Source: an uncultured Clostridium sp. (lineage in GTDB: Bacteria > Bacillota > Clostridia > TANB77 > CAG-508). From it: a stretch of DNA of 47,536 nucleotides. The stretch lies in contig USAE01000006.1 of NCBI GenBank assembly GCA_900552655.1, positions 1 to 47,536 on the forward strand. The letters are read 5' to 3'. Shown piece by piece: positions 15,966 to 25,200 of the stretch. Every line of letters starts with the position of its first letter. Positions within the stretch are counted from its first letter, which is position 1. The notes below the pieces were generated by a model. The model saw only the letters and a program-made list of their open reading frames with translations, ran no database searches and was not told the origin of the DNA. Position numbers and translations under genes: made by a program.

Positions 15966-18206
15966 ATGATAGCAGAAATAATTATAGATTCTAACGTTAA
16001 AACATTAAATAAAACATTTGACTATAATATACCAAAAGAAATGGAAAGCAATATTTCTATAGGAAGTAGAGTGCTAATACCTTTTGGCAAAAGTAAAAGA
16101 TTAGAAGAAGGATTTGTAACAAATATAAAGGAAAGTACAGAATATGAAGTAAAAGATATTGCTAAAATAGAACTTCAATCTTTAACAACAGAAAAGATAC
16201 TTTTGTCTAAGTGGATGGCTAAGAAATATTTTTCTAATATTTCGGAATGTATGAATTTAATGCTAAAGCCAGGTACTACAACCAAAAATTTTGCAAATAG
16301 AGCAAAAAATAAAACAGGTATTTTTGTGAGTTTAGCATTAGAAAAAGAGAAAATACAAGAATATATATTAAATAATAAAATAAAATCTGAAAAACAAATA
16401 AGAATATTAAATTACTTAATAGAAAACGATAAAACAATGCAACCAGAATTAATAGAAAAAACAGAAACATCTAGAGCAATAATAAAAACTTTAGAAAAAA
16501 ATGGGCTTTTAAAATTACAAGAAGAAAAAGTAATAAGAAATCCATTAAAAAATAAAAATATTAAGCAAACAAATAAATTAAAATTTACAGAAGAACAAGA
16601 AGAAGCTTATACAAAAGTATCAAATGCAATAGAAAAACAGGAATATAAAAAATATTTACTTTATGGTGTAACTGGTTCTGGAAAAACAGAGATTTATTTA
16701 CAACTAATAGAAAAAGTAATAAACGAAGAAAAAAGTGCAATAATGTTAGTTCCAGAAATTTCGCTTACACCACAAATGATAAATAGGTTTATAGAAAGAT
16801 TTGGAAAAGATATTATAGCTGTATTACATAGCAAACTTTCTGTAGGCGAAAGATATGACAGTTGGGAACGTATAGAAAACGGAGAAGCTAGAATTGTTAT
16901 AGGAGCCAGATCTGCAATATTTGCACCAGTTTGTAATTTAGGTATAATTATAATAGACGAAGAACATGATTCGTCATATAAATCTGAAATGGTACCAAGG
17001 TACAATGCAAAAGAAGTTGCAACTCAAATTGCTAAATACAATAATATTCCATTATTACTAGGAAGTGCAACACCAGATATAGTAACTTTTTACAAAACAC
17101 AAAATGAAGATATAGAACTTTTAAAATTAAGTAAAAGAGCCAATAATTCTAATTTGCCAAATGTAGAAGTAGTAGACTTAAAGCAAGAACTTGCAAATGG
17201 AAACAGAACTATGATTAGTGTTAAATTATATAAGTTGATACAAGAAAATTTAAAAAACAAAAAACAAACTATACTTTTTTTAAATAGGAGAGGATTTTCA
17301 ACATTTATAATGTGCAGGGATTGTGGTTATGTTGCTAAATGCAAAAATTGTAATATAAGCCTTACATATCATAAAAAAGAAGAAAAATTAAAATGCCATT
17401 ATTGTGGATATGAAGAAGAAGTTCATAAAATATGCCCAGAGTGTGGAAGCAAGAAAATTAAATATTTCGGAACAGGAACACAAAAGTTAGAACTAGAAAT
17501 AAATAAAATATTTCCAACAGCATCTACTATTAGAATGGATATAGATACTGTTACAAAAAAGAATTCACATGAAGAAATTTTAGAAAAGTTTAATAAAGAT
17601 AAAATAGATATATTAATTGGAACACAAATGATTGTAAAAGGACATCATTTTCCAAATGTTACTTTAGTTGGGGTGGTTTCAGCAGATGGAAGCTTAAATA
17701 TAGACGACTATAGAGCAAGTGAAAGAACATTTGACATATTGGTACAAGTTGCAGGTAGAGCGGGAAGAGAAAATTTACAAGGAAATGTAATAATACAAAC
17801 ATATAATCCCGATAATTATAGTATTCAATATGCTAAAAAGCAAAATTATGACGAATTTTACAATGTGGAAATAAAATTAAGAAATCAATTGAGATATCCA
17901 CCTTTCTGTGATATAATTATGTTTGGAATAAGTGGAGAAGTAGAAGAAAAAGTTTCTAAAACAGCAGAAATGTTATATAAAAACTTAAAAGAAAAAATAG
18001 AAAAAGAAGAAATAATAGCAAATGTACTAAAGCCACTACCAGCTCCAATAGATAAAATAAAAAACAGATATAGATGGAGAATAATAATAAAAGCAAAAGT
18101 AAATGATAAACTAATAGACATTATAAATGAATGTTTATATAGTAAAGAAATATTAAAAAACAATGCAAGAATTATTGCAGATATTAACCCAACAAATATG
18201 ATGTAA
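15966..18206 (+). CDS. priA: Primosomal protein N' (replication restart helicase)
   Basis: A 746-residue 3'-5' DNA helicase that reloads the replisome at stalled forks. Domain order is normal: an N-terminal DNA-binding domain, Walker A GVTGSGKTE (about 233-241), DEEH box (about 330-335, IIIDEEHDSSYKSE), four CxxC pairs binding two zincs (about 448-490: CRDC, CKNC, CHYC, CPEC), and the helicase C-terminal part with GTQMIVKGHHFPNV and AGRAGRE. It follows a 266-base gap where coaBC would normally lie and starts the priA-def-fmt set. SD AAGGAG. Confidence 0.96.
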   Translation: MIAEIIIDSNVKTLNKTFDYNIPKEMESNISIGSRVLIPFGKSKRLEEGFVTNIKESTEYEVKDIAKIELQSLTTEKILLSKWMAKKYFSNISECMNLMLKPGTTTKNFANRAKNKTGIFVSLALEKEKIQEYILNNKIKSEKQIRILNYLIENDKTMQPELIEKTETSRAIIKTLEKNGLLKLQEEKVIRNPLKNKNIKQTNKLKFTEEQEEAYTKVSNAIEKQEYKKYLLYGVTGSGKTEIYLQLIEKVINEEKSAIMLVPEISLTPQMINRFIERFGKDIIAVLHSKLSVGERYDSWERIENGEARIVIGARSAIFAPVCNLGIIIIDEEHDSSYKSEMVPRYNAKEVATQIAKYNNIPLLLGSATPDIVTFYKTQNEDIELLKLSKRANNSNLPNVEVVDLKQELANGNRTMISVKLYKLIQENLKNKKQTILFLNRRGFSTFIMCRDCGYVAKCKNCNISLTYHKKEEKLKCHYCGYEEEVHKICPECGSKKIKYFGTGTQKLELEINKIFPTASTIRMDIDTVTKKNSHEEILEKFNKDKIDILIGTQMIVKGHHFPNVTLVGVVSADGSLNIDDYRASERTFDILVQVAGRAGRENLQGNVIIQTYNPDNYSIQYAKKQNYDEFYNVEIKLRNQLRYPPFCDIIMFGISGEVEEKVSKTAEMLYKNLKEKIEKEEIIANVLKPLPAPIDKIKNRYRWRIIIKAKVNDKLIDIINECLYSKEILKNNARIIADINPTNMM

Positions 18207-18221
18207 AAAAAGGAGGATAAA

Positions 18222-18698
18222 ATGGCAATACGACTAATTAGACAAGATGGTGACGAAATTTTAAGAAAAAAAGCAAGAGAAGTAGAAAAGTTTGATGAAA
18301 AATTAAAAGCACTTGTAGAAGATATGATAGAAACTATGCATAAAAATAATGGGGTAGGACTTGCTGCTCAGCAAGTAGGAATATTAAAAAGAGTAGTAGT
18401 TATAGACATATACGATGGTAAAGGTCCAATTGTATTAATAAACCCAGTAATTACAAAAACAAAAGGAGAAAGAGAAGTAGAAGAAGGATGCTTAAGCTTT
18501 CCAAATAAATTCGCAGTTGTTGTAAGACCAAAAGAAGTAGAAGCAGAATATTATGATGTAAATGGCAAAAAGCAAAAAATAAAAGCTAAAGAATTATTAG
18601 CACAAGCAATTTGCCACGAAACAGATCATTTAGATGGAATTTTGTTTGTAGATAATATGCTACCAGGAACTTTAGAAATAGTGAAACCAGAACAATAA
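18222..18698 (+). CDS. def: Peptide deformylase
   Basis: A 158-residue metalloenzyme that removes the formyl group from the N-terminal Met of new proteins. All three motifs are present: GVGLAAQQVG (about 44-53), EEGCLSFP (Cys metal ligand, about 87-94) and HETDHLDG (His ligands, about 132-139). The last motif has Thr where most have Phe or Ile before Asp-His. It is 15 bases after priA with SD AAGGAGG and 42 bases before fmt, the gene for the opposite formylation step. Confidence 0.96.
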   Translation: MAIRLIRQDGDEILRKKAREVEKFDEKLKALVEDMIETMHKNNGVGLAAQQVGILKRVVVIDIYDGKGPIVLINPVITKTKGEREVEEGCLSFPNKFAVVVRPKEVEAEYYDVNGKKQKIKAKELLAQAICHETDHLDGILFVDNMLPGTLEIVKPEQ

Positions 18699-18740
18699 TA
18701 ACAGTTTGCTAGCATATAAATTAAATAAAAGGAGATTAAT

Positions 18741-19742
18741 ATGTTAAAAATTTTATTTATGGGAACTCCAGATTTTGCACAAGAATCATTAAAAAGTATA
18801 TATGAAGCAGGATTTAATATAATAGGAGTAGTAACAAACCCAGACAAGCCAAAAGGTAGAGGAATGAAAATGGCATATTCACCAGTAAAAGAATACGCTT
18901 TAGAAAAAAACATAAAAGTTTATCAGCCAACAAAAATAAAGAATAATATAGAATTTTTAGAAGAAATAAGAAATATGAATCCAGATGTGATTTGTGTGGT
19001 TGCATATGGAAAGATTTTACCAAAGGAAATTTTAGAAATACCTAAATTAGGTTGTATAAATGTACATGGTTCATTACTTCCACAATATAGAGGAGCTGCG
19101 CCAATACAATGGGCAGTATTAAATGGTGACAAAATTACAGGAATTACAACAATGTACATGAATGAAGGAATGGATACAGGTGACATGATCCTAAAAGAAG
19201 AAGTGGAAATTTTACCAGAAGAAACAACAGGAGAACTATGGAGAAAACTTTCAAAAATTGGAGGGAATCTTTTAGTAGAAACTTTAAAATTAATAGAAGA
19301 AGGAAAAGCTCCTAGAGAAAAGCAATTAGATGATTTCTCTCTAGCACCAATGTTAAGTAAGGAAATCGCTTTAATAGATTGGGAAGAAAATGATATATAC
19401 AAAATTCACAACTTAATAAGAGGACTAAATCCAATTATGGGAGCATATTCATATATAGATGGTAAAAAAATAAAGTTTTGGAGATCTAAAATTTTAACTA
19501 AGGAAGAATTTTTTTCATATAAAACAGAATTTGAAGAATATGAATATAAATTTAACAACTTAATGCCAGGAACAATTATAATTGCAGATGATAAAGATGG
19601 TCTATATATAAAAGCAAAAGGTGGAGTTCTAAAAATACTAGAAATTCAAGGAGAAAATGCAAAACGAATGAACTCTACAGACTTTTTAAGAGGCAATCAT
19701 TTAACAGCTGGTATGTTTTTTTCAAAAGAAAAAGAAATGTAA
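18741..19742 (+). CDS. fmt: Methionyl-tRNA formyltransferase
   Basis: A 333-residue enzyme that formylates Met-tRNA for initiation using 10-formyl-tetrahydrofolate. The N-terminal domain carries HGSLLPQYRGAAPIQWAVLNG (about 110-129, including the catalytic Asn/His/Asp region) and GMDTGDM (about 141-147). The C-terminal OB fold binds tRNA. It is somewhat longer than the usual 310-315, owing to an insert near 245-275 (Phe/Glu/Tyr-rich). Fhs, which supplies 10-formyl-THF, is 3.8 kb downstream. Confidence 0.96.
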   Translation: MLKILFMGTPDFAQESLKSIYEAGFNIIGVVTNPDKPKGRGMKMAYSPVKEYALEKNIKVYQPTKIKNNIEFLEEIRNMNPDVICVVAYGKILPKEILEIPKLGCINVHGSLLPQYRGAAPIQWAVLNGDKITGITTMYMNEGMDTGDMILKEEVEILPEETTGELWRKLSKIGGNLLVETLKLIEEGKAPREKQLDDFSLAPMLSKEIALIDWEENDIYKIHNLIRGLNPIMGAYSYIDGKKIKFWRSKILTKEEFFSYKTEFEEYEYKFNNLMPGTIIIADDKDGLYIKAKGGVLKILEIQGENAKRMNSTDFLRGNHLTAGMFFSKEKEM

Positions 19743-19782
19743 AAAATTAAGGAATTATAAATAAATATTTTCTTAAAAATAG

Positions 19783-19811
19783 TTGTAAAAAAATATATAA
19801 ATTGATATACT
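19783..19811 (+). promoter_or_regulatory. Candidate promoter of the asp23 operon
   Basis: TTGTAA (19783-19788) and TATACT (19806-19811), 17-base spacer, with a TG just before the -10. It overlaps the 5' arm of the fmt terminator, so transcription would start in the hairpin loop. Confidence 0.45.
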
Positions 19812-19842
19812 TTATACATATTTTAGGTATATCAATTTTTTT
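19799..19842 (+). terminator. Intrinsic terminator after fmt
   Basis: AAATTGATATAC (19799-19810) and GTATATCAATTT (19827-19838), a perfect 12-base-pair stem followed by a T run. It closes the priA-def-fmt operon. Confidence 0.85.
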
Positions 19843-19906
19843 CTAATACAAGATTTTTTAATTAGAAAAAGATTGCAAATGCTAGTTTTGGTTTGGAGGT
19901 ATAAAT

Positions 19907-20308
19907 ATGGAAGAAAACAAAGAAAAAGTAAGCTTAGTAGAAAATATTTTAAATGAGGAAGAAGATAACATAAATATATCTGAAGAAGTTATAACAACAA
20001 TATCTGGAATTGCTGTTTCAGAAATTTCTGGTGTTGCAGAAATGGCAGGAGGAATAACAGGAGGAATAACAGAAGTATTAAGTGGAAAGAAAAACTTAAG
20101 CAAAGGTATTAAAGCAGATGTTGCTGGAAATAATGTAAAAATAGATGTGAACATAATAGTAAATTATGGGGTTCGTATACCAGATGTAGCATTTGATATT
20201 CAAAATAAAGTAAAACAAACAGTAGAAAACATGACAGGATTAAAAGTAAACGAAGTAAATGTTCATGTTCAAGGTGTAAATGTAGAAAAAACAAAAGAAG
20301 AAGAATAA
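19907..20308 (+). CDS. Asp23/Gls24 envelope stress protein
   Basis: A 133-residue Asp23/Gls24-family protein (YqhY-like in Bacillus): ISEEVITTISGIAVSEISGVAEM at about 25-47, KGIKADV, and the C-terminal IQNKVKQTVENMTGLKVNEVNVHVQGV, all family hallmarks. These abundant cytoplasmic proteins gather at the membrane through AmaP. AmaP (next gene) and the DUF2273 protein follow, a standard set, here directly before nusB as in Bacillus. SD GGAGGT. Confidence 0.93.
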   Translation: MEENKEKVSLVENILNEEEDNINISEEVITTISGIAVSEISGVAEMAGGITGGITEVLSGKKNLSKGIKADVAGNNVKIDVNIIVNYGVRIPDVAFDIQNKVKQTVENMTGLKVNEVNVHVQGVNVEKTKEEE

Positions 20309-20318
20309 GGAGGATAAA

Positions 20319-20873
20319 ATGAAATTTTTAGATAAATTTATATTAGTAATATTTTCAATATTAATGTTTGTATTAGCAGTGGTAACATCTAGCATAATAT
20401 TTGGTTGGTTAGAATTAGAAAACTTAGTTCCATACATAGAAACAGGATTAAGTACAGAGCCATATTCTAATATAATATTAGGAGTTTCAATTGTAGTTAT
20501 ATTATTAGCTTTAAAAGCAATTTTCTTTAGCGGAAAAGACGAAAGAGCTACTAAAGATGGTGTTTTAATGGAAAATGATAATGGAAGATTACTAATATCT
20601 AAAGATACATTAGAAAATTTAGTTATAAATATAGTTAGAGGATTTGACGGAACAGAAAATGTTGTAGCTAAAGTAGGGCTAGATAAAGAAAACAATTTAA
20701 AAGTATATATTACATTATATGTACATCCAAATATAGTAATAAAAGATTTAACAGCAAGCATTCAAAATAGAGTAAAAGAAGCTATAAAGAAAACTTCAGA
20801 CTTAGAAACAAAAGCAGTAAATGTAAAAATTAGAAATATTACTCCAAAAACAGAAAATACAGTAGAAGGTTAA
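20319..20873 (+). CDS. amaP: AmaP-like Asp23 membrane anchor
   Basis: A 184-residue protein with two N-terminal membrane helices (about 7-27 and 48-68) joined by a short loop, then a cytoplasmic domain (about 80-175) itself related to Asp23 (YITLYVHPNIVIKDLTASIQNRVKEAI). This is the AmaP layout; the protein anchors Asp23 to the membrane. It starts 11 bases after asp23 with SD AAGGAGG. REP-like copy 3 begins exactly at its stop codon. Confidence 0.9.
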   Translation: MKFLDKFILVIFSILMFVLAVVTSSIIFGWLELENLVPYIETGLSTEPYSNIILGVSIVVILLALKAIFFSGKDERATKDGVLMENDNGRLLISKDTLENLVINIVRGFDGTENVVAKVGLDKENNLKVYITLYVHPNIVIKDLTASIQNRVKEAIKKTSDLETKAVNVKIRNITPKTENTVEG

Positions 20874-20908
20874 ATCGGGACTGGGGGACGATCCTTAAAA
20901 TCCCGATT
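20873..20908 (-). repeat. REP-like palindrome, copy 3 (inverted)
   Basis: Read on the minus strand it matches copies 1 and 2: AATCGGGATTTTAAGGATCG then TCCCCCAGTCCCGATT, with perfect 8-base ends. It separates amaP from the DUF2273 gene inside what is otherwise one operon and starts at the last base of the amaP stop codon. Confidence 0.75.
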
Positions 20909-20949
20909 AAAACAAAAATACAGTAGAGAGCAAGAAAGGGAGAGAAGAA

Positions 20950-21153
20950 ATGAATGGTTTTAAAGATTTTATTTCTGAATATAAAGGTGCAATAATAGGT
21001 GCAGCAATAGCAATATTAATTTTACTTACAGAATTATATAAATTAATTATTGGAATCATCTTAATAGGAATGGGAATTTTTGTAGGTAATTATATTCAAA
21101 GAAATAAATATGCAGTAAAAGAAAAGTTAAAAAATTTTATAGACAGAATGTAA
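20950..21153 (+). CDS. DUF2273 small membrane protein
   Basis: A 67-residue protein with two closely packed membrane helices (about 14-30 and 32-48, rich in Gly, Ile, Ala) and a short basic C-terminus, typical of DUF2273 proteins found beside asp23 and amaP. Function beyond envelope stress is unknown. SD AGAGAAG; 14 bases before nusB. Confidence 0.88.
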   Translation: MNGFKDFISEYKGAIIGAAIAILILLTELYKLIIGIILIGMGIFVGNYIQRNKYAVKEKLKNFIDRM

Positions 21154-21166
21154 GAAGGAGAAATAA

Positions 21167-21574
21167 ATGGAAAAATCAGCTAAAAGAGAACTAACATTTA
21201 AAGCATTATATAGTGGTCAAATAAATAAGGAAATGAATGACGAAGAATTAAGAATCTTTTTAGAAGCAAATAACTTAAAAGATAGAGATAAAGATGAAAT
21301 AGTTAAAGATATAAACGAAATAAATGATAAAAAAGAAGAGATACTAAATAAAATTTCTAAAAATCTTAAAGACAATTGGTCAATAGAAAGAATCTCTAAG
21401 ATAGATAAAGCACTACTAATGCTAGCAATTTACGAAATTCAATATAAAGAAATACCTTTTAAAGTTGTTATAAATGAAGTGGTAGAACTTGCAAAAAAAT
21501 ATGGAGAAGACACATCTGCTTCATTTATTAATGGTGTACTTGCAAATGTTGTTAAGGAGTTAAGTATAGAATAA
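21167..21574 (+). CDS. nusB: Transcription antitermination factor NusB
   Basis: A 135-residue all-helical protein that binds boxA RNA with NusE (S10) during rRNA transcription. Recognised by KRELTFKALYSGQ near the N-terminus, and the C-terminal block RISKIDKALLMLAIYEIQY, IPFKVVINEVVELAKKYGE and FINGVLANV. Length is normal. It shares its stop with the xseA start (TAATG). Confidence 0.95.
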   Translation: MEKSAKRELTFKALYSGQINKEMNDEELRIFLEANNLKDRDKDEIVKDINEINDKKEEILNKISKNLKDNWSIERISKIDKALLMLAIYEIQYKEIPFKVVINEVVELAKKYGEDTSASFINGVLANVVKELSIE

Positions 21575-22761
21575 TGGAATATAAAGCAATTTCAGTAACA
21601 GACTTAAATTATTATATAAAAAACAAAATAGCAGATGATGAATACTTAAATAATGTATTAATAAAAGGAGAAATATCAAACTTTAAGCATCATTATACAG
21701 GTCATATGTATTTTACTTTAAAAGATGACAATTCCTTAATAAAATGCATTATGTTTAAATCATATACAACTAATTTAAAATTTGTACCAAAAGATGGAAT
21801 GAGTGTATTAGCTTTTGGTACTGTTTCAGTTTTCGAAAGAGATGGTGTTTACCAATTATATTGCAAAGGAATGCAAGAAGATGGAATGGGTAGTCTTTAT
21901 ACCGCATATGAGCAGTTAAAAGAAAAACTAGATAAAGAAGGTTTGTTTAAAGAAGAGAACAAAAAGAAGCTACCTATTATGCCTAAAATTATAGGGGTAT
22001 TAACTTCTAATACTGGTTCTGTAATAAAAGATATTATAAATGTCTCTACAAGAAGAAATCCAAATGTATATATAAGACTATATCCTGTTCCTGTACAAGG
22101 CGAAGGTGCAGGAGCAAAAATTGCAGAAGCAATAAAAATAATGAACGATAAAAAACTTGCAGATGTATTAATTTTGGCAAGAGGAGGAGGTTCATTAGAG
22201 GATTTATGGCCTTTTAACGAGGAAATTGTAGCAAGGGCTATTTACAACTCAGAAATACCAATAGTTTCTGCTGTAGGTCATGAAACCGATTTTTCTATTT
22301 CAGATTTTGTAGCAGATTTACGTGCACCAACACCTTCAGCAGCTGCAGAGATAGTAGTGCCAAACATAGTGAATATAAAACAAAATCTAGATACATATAA
22401 TATAAGACTAAAAAATTCATTAAAGAAAAAAGTAGAAATAATGAAAATGAGATATGAAAAATGCATGAAAAGTAGAATATATACAGATCCTTTAAAAATT
22501 GTAAATGATAATTATTTAAAACTAGATATAATAACAAAATCTATAATAAATAGTATGAATAAAAAAATGCAACTAAGCAAGACAGAAGCTATAAAAAATT
22601 TTTCTAAACTAGATGCATTAAGTCCTTTAAAAACGTTAAGTAGAGGATATTCTATATTGGAAAAGGATACGAGAATAGTAAAAGATGCACAAGAATTACA
22701 AAAAGACGATATAGTAAAAATTAGGCTAATCAATGGAAATAAAGAAGCTAAAATTCTTTAA
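21574..22761 (+). CDS. xseA: Exonuclease VII large subunit
   Basis: A 395-residue subunit of the nuclease that degrades single-stranded DNA. N-terminal OB fold (about 1-100: VLIKGEISNFKHHYTGHMYFTLKD), catalytic core with IGVLTSNTGSVIKDI, ILARGGGSLEDLWPFNEE and SAVGHETDFSISDFVADLRA, then a coiled region that binds small subunits. The start overlaps the nusB stop by one base. folD, often found here, is absent. xseB follows 14 bases later. Confidence 0.96.
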   Translation: MEYKAISVTDLNYYIKNKIADDEYLNNVLIKGEISNFKHHYTGHMYFTLKDDNSLIKCIMFKSYTTNLKFVPKDGMSVLAFGTVSVFERDGVYQLYCKGMQEDGMGSLYTAYEQLKEKLDKEGLFKEENKKKLPIMPKIIGVLTSNTGSVIKDIINVSTRRNPNVYIRLYPVPVQGEGAGAKIAEAIKIMNDKKLADVLILARGGGSLEDLWPFNEEIVARAIYNSEIPIVSAVGHETDFSISDFVADLRAPTPSAAAEIVVPNIVNIKQNLDTYNIRLKNSLKKKVEIMKMRYEKCMKSRIYTDPLKIVNDNYLKLDIITKSIINSMNKKMQLSKTEAIKNFSKLDALSPLKTLSRGYSILEKDTRIVKDAQELQKDDIVKIRLINGNKEAKIL

Positions 22762-22775
22762 GATATGGGGGAAAT

Positions 22776-23003
22776 ATGAAAGAAATTAATTTTGAAGAAA
22801 CAATGCAAAAATTAGAGCAAATTACTGCTGAATTAGAAAAAGGAGAACTATCATTAGACGAATCAGTAAAAAAATTTGAGGAAGGGATAAAACTTTCTAA
22901 AGAATGTAATAAAATACTAGAAGATTCTGAAAAAAGAATTAACATATTAATAAATGAAGATGGAAATATAACAGAAGATAATTTTTTACCAAAGGAAGGA
23001 TAG
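22776..23003 (+). CDS. xseB: Exonuclease VII small subunit
   Basis: A 75-residue two-helix subunit with the family core FEETMQKLEQITAELEKGEL followed by SLDESVKKFEEGIKL. Several copies bind each XseA along its coiled arm. SD GGGGGAA upstream; same operon as xseA. Confidence 0.94.
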   Translation: MKEINFEETMQKLEQITAELEKGELSLDESVKKFEEGIKLSKECNKILEDSEKRINILINEDGNITEDNFLPKEG

Positions 23004-23014
23004 GATAGATAGCA

Positions 23015-23455
23015 ATGGAATTTTTAACAGACTTTATAACAAATAAATTTATATATGTGCCATTATTAACATGGTTCTCGATACAATTATTTAAGGTTAT
23101 TTGGGATTTAGTAACAACAAAAAAGTTTAATTTTAAAAGAATCTTAGGAGCAGGAGGAATGCCAAGTTCACATTCTGCAGTTGTTGTTTCTTTAGCAACA
23201 TTAATAGGTAGAGAATGTGGATTAGATAGTCCTACTTTTGCTCTTTCTGTAATATTTGCATTTGTTGTTATGTATGATGCTGCAGGTGTAAGAAGAGCAG
23301 CTGGAAAGCAAGCAAAATTATTAAACAAATTAGTAGAAACACCAGGACTTTCTGGCGTAGAAGTTTCAGAAAAATTGGTTGAAGTTTTAGGACATACACC
23401 TTTACAAGTAATAGTTGGAGCAATAATTGGAGTAATAGTAGGATGTATATTCTAA
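23015..23455 (+). CDS. Divergent PAP2-family (DUF212) membrane protein
   Basis: A 146-residue membrane protein of the YuiD/DUF212 type, remotely related to PAP2 acid phosphatases. It has GGMPSSHSA (about 48-56), YDAAGVRRAAGKQA (about 89-102) and LGHTPLQV (about 128-135), which are its active-site-like motifs, and about four membrane helices. Substrate is unproven; a lipid or isoprenoid phosphate is plausible. Last gene of the asp23-nusB-xse cluster, 11 bases after xseB. Confidence 0.88.
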   Translation: MEFLTDFITNKFIYVPLLTWFSIQLFKVIWDLVTTKKFNFKRILGAGGMPSSHSAVVVSLATLIGRECGLDSPTFALSVIFAFVVMYDAAGVRRAAGKQAKLLNKLVETPGLSGVEVSEKLVEVLGHTPLQVIVGAIIGVIVGCIF

Positions 23456-23545
23456 ATACATAAAATTTTAGAAAAAGTACTATTAAAAATCATATAATTA
23501 AATTTATAAATAAAATGTTTTTTCTAAAACAAAAGGAGGTTTATT

Positions 23546-25192
23546 ATGCAAGATATCGAAATTGCAAGAAATGCAAAATTAAAAAATATAAATGAAATTG
23601 CTGATCGTTTAAAGATAGACGAAGAATATCTAGAGCAGTATGGGAAATACAAGGCAAAAATCTCCTTAAATTATTATGAAAAAATAAAAGACAATAAAGA
23701 TGGAAAACTAATATTAGTTACAGCAATAAATCCAACTCCATTAGGAGAAGGAAAAACTACTACATCTATAGGGCTTACAGATGCTTTTAATAAATTAAAT
23801 AAAAAAGCAATATTGGCATTAAGAGAACCTTCACTTGGACCAGTATTTGGCATAAAAGGAGGAGCTACAGGTGGTGGTTATTCGCAAGTAGCTCCTATGG
23901 AAGATATAAATTTACACTTTACAGGAGACATTCACGCAATAACTACAGCAAATAACCTGTTAAGTGCAATTATAGACAATCATATTTGGCAAGGAAATGA
24001 ACTAAAAATAGAAAAAGTAACGTGGAAGCGTTGTCTAGACTTAAATGATAGAGCGTTAAGAAAAGTACAAATTTCTCTATCTGGTGAAAGAAATATGTTG
24101 CCAAGAGAAGACGGGTTTGACATTACAGTTGCTTCGGAAATTATGGCAATATTGTGCCTAGCAAAAGATATGAAAGACTTAAAAAGAAGATTGGGCAATA
24201 TAATTATAGGATATAATAAACAAAATAATCCAATTACTTGCAAAGATTTAAAAGCAGAAGGAAGTTTAGCAGTAATTTTAAAAGATGCTATTAACCCTAA
24301 TTTGGTACAAACTTTAGAAAATAATCCAGTATTAATACATGGTGGACCATTTGCAAATATTGCACATGGGTGTAATAGTGTAATTGCAACAAATATGGCA
24401 TTAAAAATGGGAGATTATGTAATTACCGAAGCAGGATTTGGAGCAGATTTAGGTGCAGAAAAATTCTTAGACATAAAATGTAGATTACTAAATAAAAAAC
24501 CTAATGCAGTAGTAATAGTAGCAACTTTAAGAGCTTTAAAATACCATGGTGGTGTAAGCAAAGAAGAATGTACTAAAGAAAATGTAGAAGCTTTAAAAGT
24601 AGGTATACAAAATTTACTAAGACATATAGAAAATGTAAAAAAATATGGAGTAACACCAATTGTTGCAATTAATAAATTTAGCAATGATACAGAAAAAGAA
24701 ATAGAAACACTAAAGCAAACTTTAGAAGGAATTGTAGAAGTGAGTTTATTAGAAAACTGGGAAAAAGGTGGAGAAGGTGCAACAGATTTAGCAAATAAAC
24801 TTATAAAAATATGTGAAACTGAAAATGATTTTGAATATATATATGATATTAATGACACAATAGAAGAAAAAATAGCTAAAGTATCACAAAAAATATATGG
24901 TGCAACAGGTGTAGAATATTCAGACTTGGCAAAAGAACAATTAAAGGAATTAAATAATTTAAAGATACCAATTTGTGTAGCAAAAACGCAATATTCATTT
25001 TCGGATGATCCAAAAGACTTATTAGGAGATAAACCATTTAATCTTCATGTAACAGAATTAAAAATGAAAGCAGGAGCAGAATTTGTTGTTGTTTTAACAG
25101 GAAAAATAATGACAATGCCAGGACTTCCAAAAAAGCCGGCAGCAGAAAATATTAGTATAGATGATAATGGAATAATAACAGGAATATTTTAA
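23546..25192 (+). CDS. fhs: Formate-tetrahydrofolate ligase
   Basis: A 548-residue enzyme that makes 10-formyl-THF from formate, THF and ATP; it feeds purine synthesis and initiator tRNA formylation and is also a step of acetogenic metabolism. The ATP loop is TPLGEGKTTTSIG (about 65-77), followed by REPSLGPVFGIKGGATGGGY and, near the end, KIMTMPGLPKKPAAE. Length is normal (about 555). SD AAAGGAGGT. The adjoining folD or other Wood-Ljungdahl genes are not in the window. Confidence 0.97.
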   Translation: MQDIEIARNAKLKNINEIADRLKIDEEYLEQYGKYKAKISLNYYEKIKDNKDGKLILVTAINPTPLGEGKTTTSIGLTDAFNKLNKKAILALREPSLGPVFGIKGGATGGGYSQVAPMEDINLHFTGDIHAITTANNLLSAIIDNHIWQGNELKIEKVTWKRCLDLNDRALRKVQISLSGERNMLPREDGFDITVASEIMAILCLAKDMKDLKRRLGNIIIGYNKQNNPITCKDLKAEGSLAVILKDAINPNLVQTLENNPVLIHGGPFANIAHGCNSVIATNMALKMGDYVITEAGFGADLGAEKFLDIKCRLLNKKPNAVVIVATLRALKYHGGVSKEECTKENVEALKVGIQNLLRHIENVKKYGVTPIVAINKFSNDTEKEIETLKQTLEGIVEVSLLENWEKGGEGATDLANKLIKICETENDFEYIYDINDTIEEKIAKVSQKIYGATGVEYSDLAKEQLKELNNLKIPICVAKTQYSFSDDPKDLLGDKPFNLHVTELKMKAGAEFVVVLTGKIMTMPGLPKKPAAENISIDDNGIITGIF

Positions 25193-25200
25193 TATATTGT

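Noticed and set aside
23467..23535. Inverted repeat TTTTAGAAAAA / TTTTTCTAAAA around a possible promoter upstream of fhs
   Set aside because: Arms are A/T runs 40-odd bases apart and the -35/-10 spacing is 19; in this AT-rich DNA it could be chance.
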